DNA of 64,000 bases from Lepus europaeus (taxonomy: Eukaryota > Chordata > Mammalia > Lagomorpha > Leporidae). The stretch is taken from positions 119,629,701 through 119,693,700 of the forward strand of contig NC_084827.1 of assembly GCF_033115175.1 (NCBI RefSeq), given 5' to 3'. Below are positions 33,310 through 45,239 of the stretch, one piece after another (position 1 is the stretch's first letter; every line of letters starts with the position of its first letter). The notes below the pieces were generated by a model. The model made no database searches. It saw only the letters and a program-made list of their open reading frames with translations, and was not told the origin of the DNA. The translations under genes were made by a program, and so were the position numbers.

Positions 33310-35303
33310 AAGATGAATGATTTCTAATCACATTTTATTCTCATCTTTAGAGCTGGATCCTGAAAGATCCAGGTTGGTTGAAAACTGCTGGTGAGTGTGC
33401 AGCTTTGTCCAACCATTACCTAATGCATGTGTGTCATCTGCTTTCCCTGTTGTGAGAAAACACACTGAGGAAATGTGTAAGTCCACTGAATTGTTCCCAA
33501 CTCTTTATTCACCTTTCAGCATGCTAGTTCCTTCCCTTGGCGTTGATATCATTATGCATTTGTCAAAGATAGACTGTCACTTTAGGGCCTCTATTATGTG
33601 CAAGAATTGGCAGCAAATTTTGCCACTGGGATTTGCTTATATCCTCTGTATGTTATTGTGCTTCTTTGGCATTCAGTAAATTCCATACACCCACTTCTTT
33701 GATGTTCATTCCAACCCCTAAATGTGGAAACAATGACTGAAATTTTGGATCAAAGCACTGTGTAGATGGCAGGCAACCCAGCACTCTGATAATTCACTGG
33801 AACAGAGCGCACCTCCCTCCCCCTGAAAATCTAGGCCAATGGCCCTCCAAGAACAGCGCTGGCTTCCCTATGCAAAGTCACGACAGGAAGTAAAGAAAAC
33901 AACTCCAAGGTTTTAGTTTAAAAATAAAAGAAAAGGAAAGAAAGAAAAGAGACTCAACTGGATGGCGCTATTGAAACTCATGGTCACTTCTAAGTATAGA
34001 GAAAGCTAACTACCGTTCCAGTTGGTTTCCCTGTTTCCTCTCCCCACCCCCGACCCCACTGGCCATGCTCCCATTAGCACTCGAACTGGGCGAGGCTTTG
34101 CCAGATTTGGAACAGTCTCCAGATCTAATAATGTGTAACGTCAGCTGCACAAGATGGCCCAGATTTTTCAAATGGATTTCTTAAGGAAGAAAGAAAGGGT
34201 CCAGGAATGAAGGAATTTTTAAAAAGGAATTGGAAAAACAAAACCAGAACCACCACAGTTTTAGCTAGTAACTTTCACAAACTGGAATTAGCTGTCTGGA
34301 GAGTACTTTCGATGTTTGCTTTTGCTTTACTCCTGGGATGCTAGTGCAAATAATTACTTCATTCAATTTATTTCACAGGTCAACTTTGACTCATAAAAGC
34401 ATTAAAACAGGTAACCCCCTGGGATGCTGGGAAGACAGATGAGCAAATAGATATGAAACTGTTGTGAGCAGTTTAGGGGTAGGCCACTTTATAAATCCAG
34501 GGTATTTTATGATTGTGCCTCCACTTCACCCCATCTGATATCCAGAATGTGCTAGTTATAATTAATATGCAATGTTGCGAACAGTTTTAAAAATACTGCA
34601 GTCCTTTTAAGTGTAGTGAAGAAAATAATTGTGTTTGGGGGAATCTCATCCAGGGGAAATTAGAAGAATTCCCAATAGAGGGGCATAATTGAGACATGGG
34701 ATGGCTGCTCGTGTTCAGTCCAAAGGTAGAGCACAAGGAGGTAACTGACAGCTCTTAAAATGCCAGTTTCAGATTCTCTCTACATAGGAAATGTTTCCTG
34801 CCACACATGTGCAACAGTGACATCCAGTGGTTGCAGAGGTAATTACAAATGTATCTTGCTTTAAAATGTAAAATACTTTTGTATTATAATCAAATCTTCC
34901 TTGTTGGCCAGTGTTGGTTTTTATACCTCATCCGGTCAACAGCGTATGTCAATAACTCGGGCTGTATGCCAAGTAAAGCCACGTTCTCTCCGTTTTCTTG
35001 CTAAGTCTGTTCTGTTAGTATTATTTTCCTGTCTTTTACAAAAATTGCAGTTCGACTCTGAGTGTCTCTCCGAGAGGCCCTAAGCACATGTCCACCGACA
35101 CGACATCTTTTTATAAGTGTGAATGATGGGGTGCAGCCGCCGCCCTGCCCAGCAGGCATAGAAACTGCACTCCCCTCTGAAGTACGCAGGGGAGGTCATC
35201 TGCGATTGCGCACATTTTCCTGGTGGTAGAATTGCTTAAAGGAATCATCGGATTTTCTTCCCAGGTCATTGAAGATGATGAGAACGAAGAGGAAATTAAA
35301 AAT

Positions 35304-35428
35304 AAAGGAGAGAAAGGAGAAGAGGAAGGAAGGAAGAGGAGAGGAGAGGCAGAGAGGGAGAAGAAAAGAAGTAAGGGAGGAGGGGAGGAAGAAGGGAGAA
35401 GGAAGAGAGAAGGAAAGAAAAGGGAGAA
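35304..35428 (+). repeat. Homopurine GA-rich tract
   Basis: Three purine-only runs (35304-35349, 35351-35371, 35373-35428) separated by single pyrimidines. Overlapping Lys/Arg/Glu-rich ORFs on both strands are by-products of this composition. Confidence 0.92.
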
Positions 35429-36051
35429 CAGGACTACTCATTGATCTTACATTTTGGCCATACGACCACAGATATCAGCCTCCAAAAAGTGTTCTTTTAG
35501 CTAACTGCACTCCTTCCTGTACCAGGTAATGAACTAAGACCAAAAAATTTTTTCATTAAAAAAAAAAAAAACGCAAGAAGAGTCTTGTTTGCTGCAAGAA
35601 CCTTGAGTAGTGCCCCTGTAAGATGCTTCCGAAGCGCCCCGTCTTCCGTCAGGGCCAAGCCTGGGAAGGCAGATCAGCCTGCCTGTGGTTCATGTTCATG
35701 GCATGCAGAGCACCGGGTGGCTGCTTAGGGACAGCACTCGCTCACAGCGTCCCCCGAGGAGCTATTTCTCACTCTCAGACTCCGTAAGCGGCGGAGGGCT
35801 TTTCTCCTCAGTTCACCCGTCTCTCTAACAAGTTCTGCAGGCGGGAAGAACTGAGAGACATCAAATTGCACTTTCTCCTTGCTAAAGTAGAAAAAGCAAA
35901 AAAGAAAAAAAATCTACCAAATTCCAATAGAAAACAGTAAAATAGACATACAATTGTTGAAGCCTCCAAATGCCTTTTAGCTAGTAAACCTTATCCTCAC
36001 TACGCCCCAAAGAAGAAAACCATCACAGAAAACGTGTTCAATGGACGAAGT

Positions 36052-36068
36052 GTGTGTGTGTGTGTGTG
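36052..36068 (+). repeat. (GT)8 microsatellite
   Basis: A pure alternating GT stretch. Confidence 0.9.
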
Positions 36069-36077
36069 CAACCTATG

Positions 36078-36089
36078 ATTTGCATTAAA
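36078..36089 (+). promoter_or_regulatory. POU octamer-type motif ATTTGCATTAAA
   Basis: Contains the perfect octamer ATTTGCAT followed by TAAA. An identical 12-mer is at 38726-38737. Function is inferred only from the motif. Confidence 0.3.
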
Positions 36090-36644
36090 GAGTCAGGACA
36101 CAGAGAAGGAGATGGTCTCCTTTCACGCTGGGAAATGGTTCCCATTTGTGTCAGTGAGAGTTAGGGGTGAGGCGCATTGAGACAGAGCAGGTGAGTCCAC
36201 AGCCTTGAACCAGGTCGGTTTGCTTTCACAAGGGCTTTGAACTGCGAATGCTGGATTCTGGAGATTCTGCAGGGCAGGAATGCCGCCCTCGGCCCATCTT
36301 CCCTGGACCATGCCTCTGCCTCCTGGCTTCTCTTTGTCGCTTTTGTAGCAGGACCTCATCGGGAATATACGGAAGATTAGCAGGCTTGGGTCTTGCCCCT
36401 CCTTTTAATTCTGCAGGAGCCTGGCTGGGCTGGCTCTTATCTCCTGCACCCTGGAACCCTGGCTGGATGATTTCTGGAGTTGAGCCAGAGCCCCATGCAG
36501 AGTGAGAATTGAGCCTTCCCTTAACAGTGTGTGGGGCCTCCTCCCCCAACACCGCCACCCACAGCCACCGCACTACCAGCTCCTGCCAGTCTGAGGAGCA
36601 AGAGGCTGGCATAAAGAATCAGTTCCCTTCCTTCCTCCTTAAAG

Positions 36645-36668
36645 AAAAAAAAAAAAAAAAAAAAAAAA
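36645..36668 (+). repeat. A24 run
   Basis: Twenty-four A after TTAAAG. A CATAAAG lies about 30 bp upstream, so a retrocopy tail is conceivable, but I find no recognisable parent sequence to its left. Confidence 0.9.
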
Positions 36669-36704
36669 GCCTGCCTTGCAAAGTCCCTTCACTGTTTCAG
36701 AGTT

Positions 36705-36720
36705 GGGGGGGGGGGGGGGG
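36705..36720 (+). repeat. G16 run
   Basis: An uninterrupted run of 16 G, 36 bp after the A24 run. It can form four-stranded structures and is prone to sequencing error. Confidence 0.9.
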
Positions 36721-37308
36721 AAGCAGTTGCGCAACACACACTCTTCTCCTGGCGTATAGCTCCCGGGTATCATTTTACTACAATATATAATCTAATAATC
36801 CATTTAATTTCTTTAGAGAGATGTTATATATACAGGTGGCATTTGGATGGAATCACATGCCATAAACCTGTCTGCTCCTATCTGGGTGCAGAATGCAGGG
36901 GAAGAATCTATTTTACAGGCCTTCTCGAATTTTTACATGGTCAATTGGCTGCTTTTTGTATTCTGGAACGTATCAGAGCATCTGCAGGAAAAAATATATA
37001 TATACATATAAATTCTATAAAACGGTGGCAGGATTTCTGATTTACCGAGAGTGCTTGTTTGAATTTTCACAAAAATACTTAGCTATATAGGACAATGTAT
37101 TAGGCGTATTCTTAAAGGTAAATAACTGCAACCAATAAAAGTTTGGCCCATAAAGGGTCCCATCTTCTACTAGTTTTCTGCACCGAGAATTACTACCAGT
37201 ATAATCACGGCTCCCTGCACACTAATATTTCCTCTGATACAGTATGATCAATGTTGTGGAAAAACATTTATTATATTTCTTCTAGCTACTTAAAGGCATT
37301 ACTGAATT

Positions 37309-37593
37309 ATGGGCATCGCAAAACGAATCCACTGTGCATTTTTTCTTTATGTGACGTTTTTACAATCTTCATTTTCTGCTTTGCAGCCACTGAGCTATAG
37401 AGATCCACACTTCGTCCCTCTCACAGCTGCCACTGCGGCCACCCTCTCCTTTCTGCTTTATTACATCGGAAACGCACTTCATATGATAACCTTCCTTTTC
37501 AGTCTGCACCGGCCTCTTATTAGAAGGGAAGAACTTAGGCAAGAAATTAAACACTCAGTGTGGTTCATAACAGTTGCTCGTCTCCTTACCTAA
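37309..37593 (+). other. Unassigned 94-codon ORF with hydrophobic segments
   Basis: The frame opens MGIAKRIHCAFFLYVTFLQS, which is signal-peptide-like, and has a second hydrophobic segment around residues 45-65 and a charged RREELRQE near the end. A TTTCTGCTTTGCAG acceptor-like sequence sits inside it (37373-37386). No family is recognised and there is no clear promoter or Kozak context. Possibly a chance ORF in noncoding DNA. Confidence 0.2.
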
Positions 37594-38725
37594 TAAAGCT
37601 GGTGAAGTTTAGACTGAGCTAACGGACAAGGGGCGGGGATAGCATTTCGCAGACTTATTCTAGGATGGCGGATGGGCTCCGACTGGGCGTGAGCTTTGCA
37701 GTTTTGACATTTAGCGAGTTTATTAACATCTGTGCTTCTGAGGCACCTCGCCCACAGGGTCTGCAGCTGGGAGAGAGTGCGTCCAGCCAACGGCCCGTGT
37801 CTCGGCCCCTGCCAGGGGATGAATCAATTAGCAAGGGAAGCAGTGATGCAAATGTGCTGGGGTCACTTGGGATGCTGTTTGCCTTTCTGATAGAGAAAGC
37901 GTGCCATAAATAACAGCACACCTCAGGAAGCCATTCCGGGAGGCCCCGATGCCAGGGGGGGATGCTGCTGGGGACGGAAGGAATCGGAATCGTTGGCTCA
38001 TTGTGCATGCTTCCCCCATCTCAGTCCATGGGAGATTTGTAGTAAAATCAAAGTACTTAAAAGGAGGACAGTGTGTGGTAACAGAGGCATGTTCAGTCAT
38101 CTTTTAGTACCACAACCCATGATTTATGACCCAGAGTTACAGCCAACTTTATTACAAAAATGACTTCACCTATAATAACCTTCTGCAGGGCTCTCTGGAG
38201 AATGAGGTAGTGGCCCACAGCATTAGAATCTGGCAAGTATGCACAAACAATTCCTGCCTCTGTCTCATGTCCCCCACGCTCACCCCCAGAGAAGGCTTCC
38301 CCCCACACCTGCTGGGAGAACTGGGTTTCCCAGCAAGGTGTTGTGCTTTCAGTGGGAGGATTTGCCTGCATCAGGTATTTGTAGGAACTCAGGGAGCTGC
38401 CTCCTGGCTCCCAGGCGTGCCTCCCCCAAACCCGGTGCCCTGAGGAATAAGGAGCAGAGGATGCCCACTCACCCTTCACTTCCTTCTCTGTGCTCCCCCC
38501 ACGATGTCCACCACTTGAGATCATTGAGCGCACCCCCCACATCCTTATAATTGCCATGGTAACTGACAGCTGCACTAAAACTGCCGGGGCTGGGTGTCCA
38601 ACCAGGGTCCCCTGGGCGTCCCAGAATCTAGGAACTGGCCCTCCGTCTTGTTAAACTCTAGTGTCAGTTCCTAGCGATTGTTTTAAATTTACATCCTCAG
38701 AGTGGCTTAGTGGGATTACGTGTCC

Positions 38726-38737
38726 ATTTGCATTAAA
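38726..38737 (+). promoter_or_regulatory. POU octamer-type motif ATTTGCATTAAA
   Basis: Second copy of the 12-mer at 36078. Surrounded by TTAAA/ATTA-rich text (GTCATTAAACTGCC, CACATTAATGAGC). Confidence 0.3.
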
Positions 38738-39550
38738 ACAGGTTTCTGTCATTAAACTGCCATACAATAAGCTTCCTTGGGACACATTAATGAGCTCTAA
38801 ATATCATCAAGTAGAAGTTCACTTCCCCACGACAGCCAACAAGCGGGGGCCGAAGGCAGCAGCTGCCTCGAACCTTAGCCCAGGAGAACTGTAAGTGCCA
38901 GCCAAAGAAGGGGCTTGGGCTGCTTCTGAGCTGCAAGGTGAGTGGTCCTGGTTTACAGCTGATCGGGGGCTGTTGGTGACACTCGAGCCACTCACCTGAA
39001 ACCCTGCGGCCCGCCTCCTTCTCTTCCTATTCCAAATAAACCTTCGGCCTCGACCCTGTCTGCAGAAACGAACTGATGAGCCGGTGGCCTCTTTCCTGTG
39101 AGGCAGTGTCTCAGCCCCATTGGCTTTGCCCTGGGATTTGCCTGTGCTGGAGGAGCCCCACTTACAGCTAGCATGAGGCGCCCCTGACTCTCACATGCCT
39201 GTAGGACTGGTTCTGGGCCGTCTGGCCTGTTACTCGGGGGCCTAGAGCCTGGAATGCTAGCTAGTCTTGTTAAAGAACACATTTCCTAGTCATCCAGGAG
39301 CCGACTAGGAACAGGGGACAGTTTGCATTGGCAATGCTTGCCCTGACAAATACATACATGTCTCGAAGTAGAAATTTTTCACCAAAAGCAAATAAATAAT
39401 CCCTTACCCTTGTCTTATGTCAAAGAGGTAAAACTGGCTGCTTGTCAGACTTCCTGGTCTACACAGGCTGTGATCTCATTTCTGTGTAGCCTTAATGGGG
39501 ACAGCGATGTATGATGGAGACACTGCTGTATTTAGGAATGACAAGATGGG

Positions 39551-39590
39551 CATTATTAATAGCTTAATTGACATTAAGGCAATTACCCCT
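39551..39590 (+). promoter_or_regulatory. Cluster of homeodomain-type ATTA/TAATTG motifs
   Basis: CATTATTAATAGCTTAATTG and ACATTAAGGCAATTACCCC hold five ATTA/TAAT cores within 40 bp, including TTAATTG (39564-39570) and CAATTA (39580-39585). No experimental support. Confidence 0.3.
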
Positions 39591-40894
39591 ACCCTTATTA
39601 TAGTTTGTAGAATTACACAGAAAATATTGGCTGAGGCCTTTTTTTCCCTAGAGCTACCCAAGGATACAGCATTTTATTTCATGCCAGATCCCAGCTTTGA
39701 CATTAGATACTTAGCCATAGAATGATTCCAGTAAATCATTATAAATGCATTATAATAAAGATGTTATGAGCTATCAGATATTAACCCCCAACCCCTAAAG
39801 AGAGATAAATAGTCCAGTCACATGATTCCCACTTTTGTTTCATAAGAAATAAGCTTTTGCAAAGAGCAACTGACTAATGAATTATAAAATGGTGTGTTGA
39901 GCTCAGATAATTAAACAATGCGTTTTAGTGTCTGGTGCAGGATGAACACTAAATCATACACAAATAAAAAAAGGAAAAAACCAAAACCCCAAGCCCAACT
40001 CGTGTTTTCAAATAGCGTTGAGTTTGGTCTGCAGTCCAGAAATGTTTCACCTCTCTTCTTATCTGATTAGAAAGGTATATCAAATACAAGATCAGGATGC
40101 AGAAGAAGGTAAACCAAACCAAAAGTCAGAACAGGCGTTCTGGAGGTGCTAATTTCAGATAAGCCTACACGGTTATTTTAATGGAGATTTTACATAGAGA
40201 TTCCATTTTCCCCACAAAATGTCAATGGGGCAAAAGTCTAGAAGAACCTGGAAGATTCCAAGTGTTCTTATATTGTCCAACTTTCGTATTTTGTCTCCGA
40301 AGGCAAAGTAACGTGTATTAGTGAGGTCAGCGGAGAAGGGTGAAAGTTAGGATATTGATGGTGATCTTGGCCTTGCAGTGTCAGAAAGCGAATGCATGCA
40401 CTAAACTCTTCTCCATGCTGTGCAGGTGGAAGGGTGGGGAGGGTGGCTGGGTTCCCCTACAGGGCTCCACCTACCGATCAGTTTTGGGTCACCATGCCCT
40501 TTTCTGCAAGGCCCCCACACAGGGCTGGTTTGCCATCGGCTGCCGTTCCTGGCTTGTTACTGATTTGCTCCATGGTTTGAAGCTGTGCTCCAGCGTGTTT
40601 GGAATATGTGTTTTCATCTTCCAGCCTCTCAAAGACGTGGCGACTTCCTTGAGCAGTCTCCTGTTTCTTGGTCAAACAACACATCATCCAGGACTGTGTG
40701 GCCCAAATTAGCCTCTGTGTGGGCGTGATCACCTGTGCCGAACAAGGCTTCCCTGGGACACTTGATACACAACACACCCCTTGACCAGTCCTCTCCTATG
40801 CTCCAGTCAAGCTGGGCCACACAGCCCAGTCCTCCTTCCACTTCTCCAGTCCCACGTGTTGGCCCCTGTAGGTTAGTTGATCTTTTGAAGGCTT

Positions 40895-41012
40895 ATTGTC
40901 TTCTAAAGTGAAAAGAGGTAATAATAATGCATATCCATAGGGTTGTGTGAACATTAAATAAGATCACTATGTAATGATCTAGCTACACAAGGTAAGCCCA
41001 CGATTTAATTTT
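40895..41012 (+). repeat. MIR 3' fragment
   Basis: AAGAGGTAATAATAATGC, ATAGGGTTGTGTGAACATTAAATAAGATC match the MIR 3' part ('catagggttgttgtgaggattaaatgagat'). Confidence 0.55.
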
Positions 41013-41074
41013 ATCTAATTTTAGTTATCTTATATTTTTTCTTATCTTGCATCTTTTCTCTCCACTCTACTTTT

Positions 41075-41370
41075 GTTTTTATTAATATTTATGTATTGCA
41101 GAAACAGAAAGAAAGAAAGATATACAATCAGAGCTCCCTTCAACAGATTCAGTCTCCAAATACTAGCAATGGCTGGGCTTTCTTGTGTCTTGATCTTATA
41201 TTTGATATAAGCCAGGATCCAGGAAAACAATCTAGGCCTCCCATGTGTATAGCAGAAACACAATTATTTGAACTACTACTGCTTCCTCCCAGGGTGGGAA
41301 ACGGAAGCCAGAGGCAGGCATTGAACCCAGGTACTCCAATGTGGGACACACTATGCTAAAAGCCTACTCC
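41075..41370 (-). mobile_element. C-SINE, old and diverged
   Basis: TTATTAATATTTATGTATTGCAG tail region, ATTCAGTCTCCAAATAC, GGCCTCCCATGTGTATAGC, CTTCCTCCCAGGGTGGGAAACGG, GGCATTGAACCCAGGTACTCC. Among the most diverged C-SINEs here. Confidence 0.72.
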
Positions 41371-41609
41371 AAGTCTCCCATTTTCTCCTCTCTTCTATCC
41401 CTCTCTCACCCCTCCCTGCTTTCCCCTTCTCTCCCCCTCCCACTTCGTCTACTCCTCCCCATCTTCATCTTCATCATTTTCTCATACATACATGTACATG
41501 CTTACAAATTCCCAAAGGCAGAATGTCATTAGAACATGTATTGCTGTATCTAGCACAGTATTTTGCTTGTGGAACACACATACATGCTTGCTACACGGAA
41601 CAATATTAA
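41371..41609. other. CT-rich and spacer sequence
   Basis: 41375-41480 is pyrimidine-rich (CTCCTCTCTTCTATCCC, CTTTCCCCTTCTCTCC). No other feature. Confidence 0.5.
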
Positions 41610-41850
41610 TAAGTTAATAATAGTTAATGTCTTCAACTACTTAGTATGAGCCAAGCACTATGCTATCAACTCCTCATCTAATTCTCACAAATATATGAGA
41701 TAAGTACTCTTTTAATCCTCATAAGACTTAAAGATGTTATGGTACTTGCCCCAGGCCACACACACTCAGCAAGTGGACAACCTAAATGCAAGGCCAGAAT
41801 CGGCCTGGATTTTGGAGTCTCCGTTCTTAACCATTGCTATGTCAAGCTGA
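41610..41850 (+). repeat. MIR
   Basis: GAGCCAAGCACTATGCTATC, ATCTAATTCTCACAAATATATG, ATGGTACTTGCCCCAGGCCACAC, ATGCAAGGCCAGAATC and CTCCGTTCTTAACCATTGC run nearly the full MIR length. Confidence 0.75.
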
Positions 41851-42639
41851 TTTTTCTCAGATTTTCCCCATTTCAGACTGAGCCCCATCGAGGAAACAGT
41901 CATGAGCACACACTCACTCACAAGACATTGATTTTTGGAGTTCTAAGAAGTCCAGATGTGTACATTACCTCTAGTTTACTGGTGCCCAAAAGTCACTTAC
42001 TCCCAGGACATTATGTAAAGCCATCCAAAAGGACTGTACTATTCCAGACGCAACAAAGTTAATTGCACTTTGGGAGAAGGTGTCTGTGGTAGATGAGGGG
42101 CTTGGTTATGTATTCATACTGCTGGCCACAATGGCTGGAGCTGTCCTGTCATGCTTGACACCCTGGCTTCCTGGCAGCCTCACCCTGGCTCACTGTCACA
42201 GGAGAGGGATGCCTCCCAGTCTTGGCTCAGAACACTATGCTCCCTAATGACCCAAGACTCACAAACCCCACACATCCCTTAATTAAAGAAGTAGGTTAAG
42301 AGGTGTATTTCAACATTGAGGATGAATTATCCTATTCATTTAAGATGGACATTGTATTAGACAACAGGCCATGCATGAGTTTATTAAAAGTGCTGCCTTC
42401 ATGAACAAGGATCCATGGACGAGGTCACCCTGAGGTGGCTGTGTGGCCAAAGGCACCCTCACAGAACTGCGAGTGAAGGAGCTAGGAGTTCAGCCTGCTG
42501 CTGCCAAGCACAGGCTGACTACTTGTTGTACACTTGTCCTTCAGCCACAGAAGCCAGATGTTTAGGGCTTTCCACAGTCTTCATTTCAAGCTTGATCATC
42601 CCAAGGGCTGTAGTGCACACTACAGGAACAACAAAGAGT
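41851..42639. other. Unique sequence
   Basis: No supported gene. The left end of the LTR that follows may lie within the last 100 bp. Confidence 0.4.
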
Positions 42640-43015
42640 CAACCACCCGCCCCTCCCAGGCACACAGATGCTGTACTCCTTGGCTCCTTTGCAGTTGTAT
42701 AGACCATGTGATCTGTCCACGTGTTGTGAGCAGAGCTACTACGTATCACTTCCAGGCCAAGGTGTTTGGTTATCTGTGGGAGACACTCCAGACCTCTTTT
42801 TCCCTGCAGAATCGATCTTGGAATGATGCGTTGAGAAGACAGAGTGCTCAATATCCTGAATTCCTGAATGGGTTGGTGGAGCCGAGTCCTCCACAGGCTC
42901 ATGTTAGACATGTAGCATGAGCAAGAAATAGACTTTTATTGGGCTAAACCACTGATATTTGGAGGTGATTTATTATCTAAAACAAAACCCAACCTGTCCT
43001 AACTAATCCAGGAGC
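42640..43015 (+). mobile_element. MLT1-type LTR (ERVL-MaLR)
   Basis: ACCATGTGATCTGTCC, GTGAGCAGAGCTACTACGTATCACTTCCAGG, and the terminus AGCAAGAAATAGACTTTTATTGG, TAAACCACTGATATTTGGAGG, CAACCTGTCCTAACTAATCCAG follow MLT1 order. The start is uncertain. No internal retroviral genes were seen. Confidence 0.72.
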
Positions 43016-45239
43016 TCTTTGTCCAGAAAATAGAGCCCCCTTCCAAATCATAAACCCTTATCCTTCTTCCAATACCTTTCTTCACTCATTATATGCCTTG
43101 CACATTTCTTCATCCTTTTGGTCTACTCAGAAGCCTAAAATTGCCACAATGACCTTGAAATGGGCAGAGTGGTGGTTTGTCGTGTATCCATGTATAAATG
43201 GACTGTGGAACAAATGAAGGAAACAAGCTTGACCTTTGGAACATATCATGGCACTATGTGATAATGAAAAAAAGGAGGAAAAGCAGAGAAAAAGGAGAAA
43301 CAATAAAAAGTGAAGAAATGTAGAATAGAGAGTAACACAAAATATAGGCCATTTGTCTCAAGTTAGCTGTAGCCAATGATTGCAGTCGGCTGCCTGCCCA
43401 GAAGACTTCTCTCAGGATGTCTTTGATCCTCAATGGCTGTGCGTGTACATGCCTGGTAGGAAGGGTGAGGGATGAGTCTCCTTTATATCATCTTGGAAGT
43501 ATGTGTTACTATAACTGGTCTATGGCTTTGAATGGGCATTCCATCACACATTAAAAGGCAATACAAAAAGTGAGAAGGGAGCTAGAAATAAATGAGTTTG
43601 AATAGCTCTTCATAACCTTTAAATCCGAGTCCTTGAAAAGAGCCACTGACTATGAGGTCAGAGCAATAATTCTTTGTCCTAGAAACAGGACATCACTGAT
43701 AACCCAGAGCAATCTATTTAAGAAACTGTTTCAAATAAATTGGTTGGAAATGTCCTTGTTTACTTTCCCTCTGTCTGGGCAGAACTTGGGGGTGCAATCA
43801 GTACGGTCGGGCGGTGGGAAGTGAAAGCAGAGGAATTGGATAAAATTTGCTGAATATTTGTCCAAAACTTCAGATATGGCAAGAAGTACAATGTATAGGC
43901 ATAAAAAAGGAGAGCTGTGAGTCATTCCACTGCTGATGCCGACTGGGAACCCCAAGTAGAATACTCACCAAGTTATGGAGTAAATAATTTTTTTCCTGAA
44001 ATATGCAAAATGTCTGTGGTCACACTGCCCACATTCAAGTATTCTCAGAGGTAAAATTCCAAAACTACAGAAGGAAATTGGTCCCTTCCCCCTGGGAGAA
44101 AGTAACTGCATCTGGGATCTCCTTTCTGTTGGCTTACTTGTATGCGTTTGCTCACATGCAAAGCTCAGATGTCCAATGAGATGAGAACAGACAGCAATGA
44201 ATAAACAGAAATCTACTCCATGGAAGACTAAGAAGGATGGCTGGCACATAAAACAGGTAGGAAAATCACATCATATTTTAGGAGATATCTCTGTGGACCA
44301 CATCGAAAAGCAAGAAAAATGTTGGTCCATCCTGGTTGCAGGTTTAAACAGAAGGACCATGCCTTGGCATCGACATCTTCCAAATTCAAATCCATCACCT
44401 TCCATCAACCTGTCATCCCAAGCTACATTCCTCTCCCATTTCTTATCAAAACAACAAACATTCTTATTTCCCTGGCTTCTCTTCTAAACCGTGAGTCTCT
44501 TCCCTACTTTGCTCTTCATTCAAACACTTCCCCTTCAATATCTTTCCTTCTTATCTCCTAACCTGGGCATATATTAGTTGGCCTACCTATTTCTACATCA
44601 TTGCCTTCCTACTAGAAATATAAAATAGAAATAATGAAATACTTTTCCATACTCCAAGGCAGAAATGATGACTCTTAAAACAATGGCCTTACAGACTAGA
44701 TTTCACAGACAGTTCAGATTTCATGTGATTTTGTTATCTAACAATAAAGTCAATTTGTGGAATTCAATATGTTGTAGGATAAAGGTTGTATGAGATTACA
44801 TATTTTTTTTCTCTAGCATTTCTTTTCCCCCTGTGAGTTTCCTCCTCCCCCATTCAAGCAGAGGGAGATGTCTCTGGTCTTTCATTCAAGGAAGCACGTG
44901 ATAGATGGCATTAAACAGAAGGAGAGTTCTCTTCTAGGCTTGTCTATTTTCAAGGACTGGTCCCTTAGGGAAACAAAGACAGCTCAGAGGCAAAAGTGTT
45001 GGGGGAATACACAAATACAAAGTAGGCTCTACTCCTTGACCTCCTATCAGTGAAAAAATCCTCAGCATTGATGAAAAGGGAAGATTGAGAGATAATCCAT
45101 GGGAAGAGAAATGTTGGTGGGCCTGGGTCCCCAAGAATAAGGACTTAGGTCCTGCTGGCCAGTTTTAGATATGGTATATGGGCAAAACCCCCAAAGAAGT
45201 TTACAGGAGTAGAGGTGAAGGGACTAAAGGTTGGTAAAT
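43016..45239. other. Unique stretch
   Basis: About 2.2 kb with only short unrecognised ORFs. 43265-43320 is purine-rich. No named repeat. Confidence 0.45.

Larger units (their letters stand above)
31119..40894. other. 9.8-kb block without recognised transposable elements; candidate regulatory DNA
   Basis: No SINE, L1, L2, MIR, LTR or DNA transposon was recognised in this block, unlike the rest of the window. It contains low-complexity tracts (listed separately), ATTA-rich AT blocks, and moderately CpG-bearing patches (35740-35830, 36530-36580, 37630-37820). ORFs of up to 160 codons occur on both strands but none has a domain I recognise. Sequence such as 32280-32560, 38640-38880 and 39470-39960 is complex and non-repetitive. 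It reads like noncoding DNA under constraint, but constraint cannot be shown from one sequence. Confidence 0.5.

Noticed and set aside
33287..33330. T-run plus AG as a splice acceptor
   Set aside because: No coding exon or donor is evident downstream; T-runs of this length are common by themselves.
35196..35529. Lys/Arg/Glu-rich and Ser/Leu/Phe-rich ORFs
   Set aside because: Products of the homopurine tract on its two strands.
36226..36612. 128-codon minus ORF containing a PYIPDEVLLQKRQREARR-like segment
   Set aside because: Looks briefly protein-like, but I can match it to no family, and the plus strand is also open. Not enough to call a gene or exon.
38093..38575. 160-codon minus ORF in the repeat-free block
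   Set aside because: No recognisable domain, both strands are open over much of it, and no splice or promoter context was seen.
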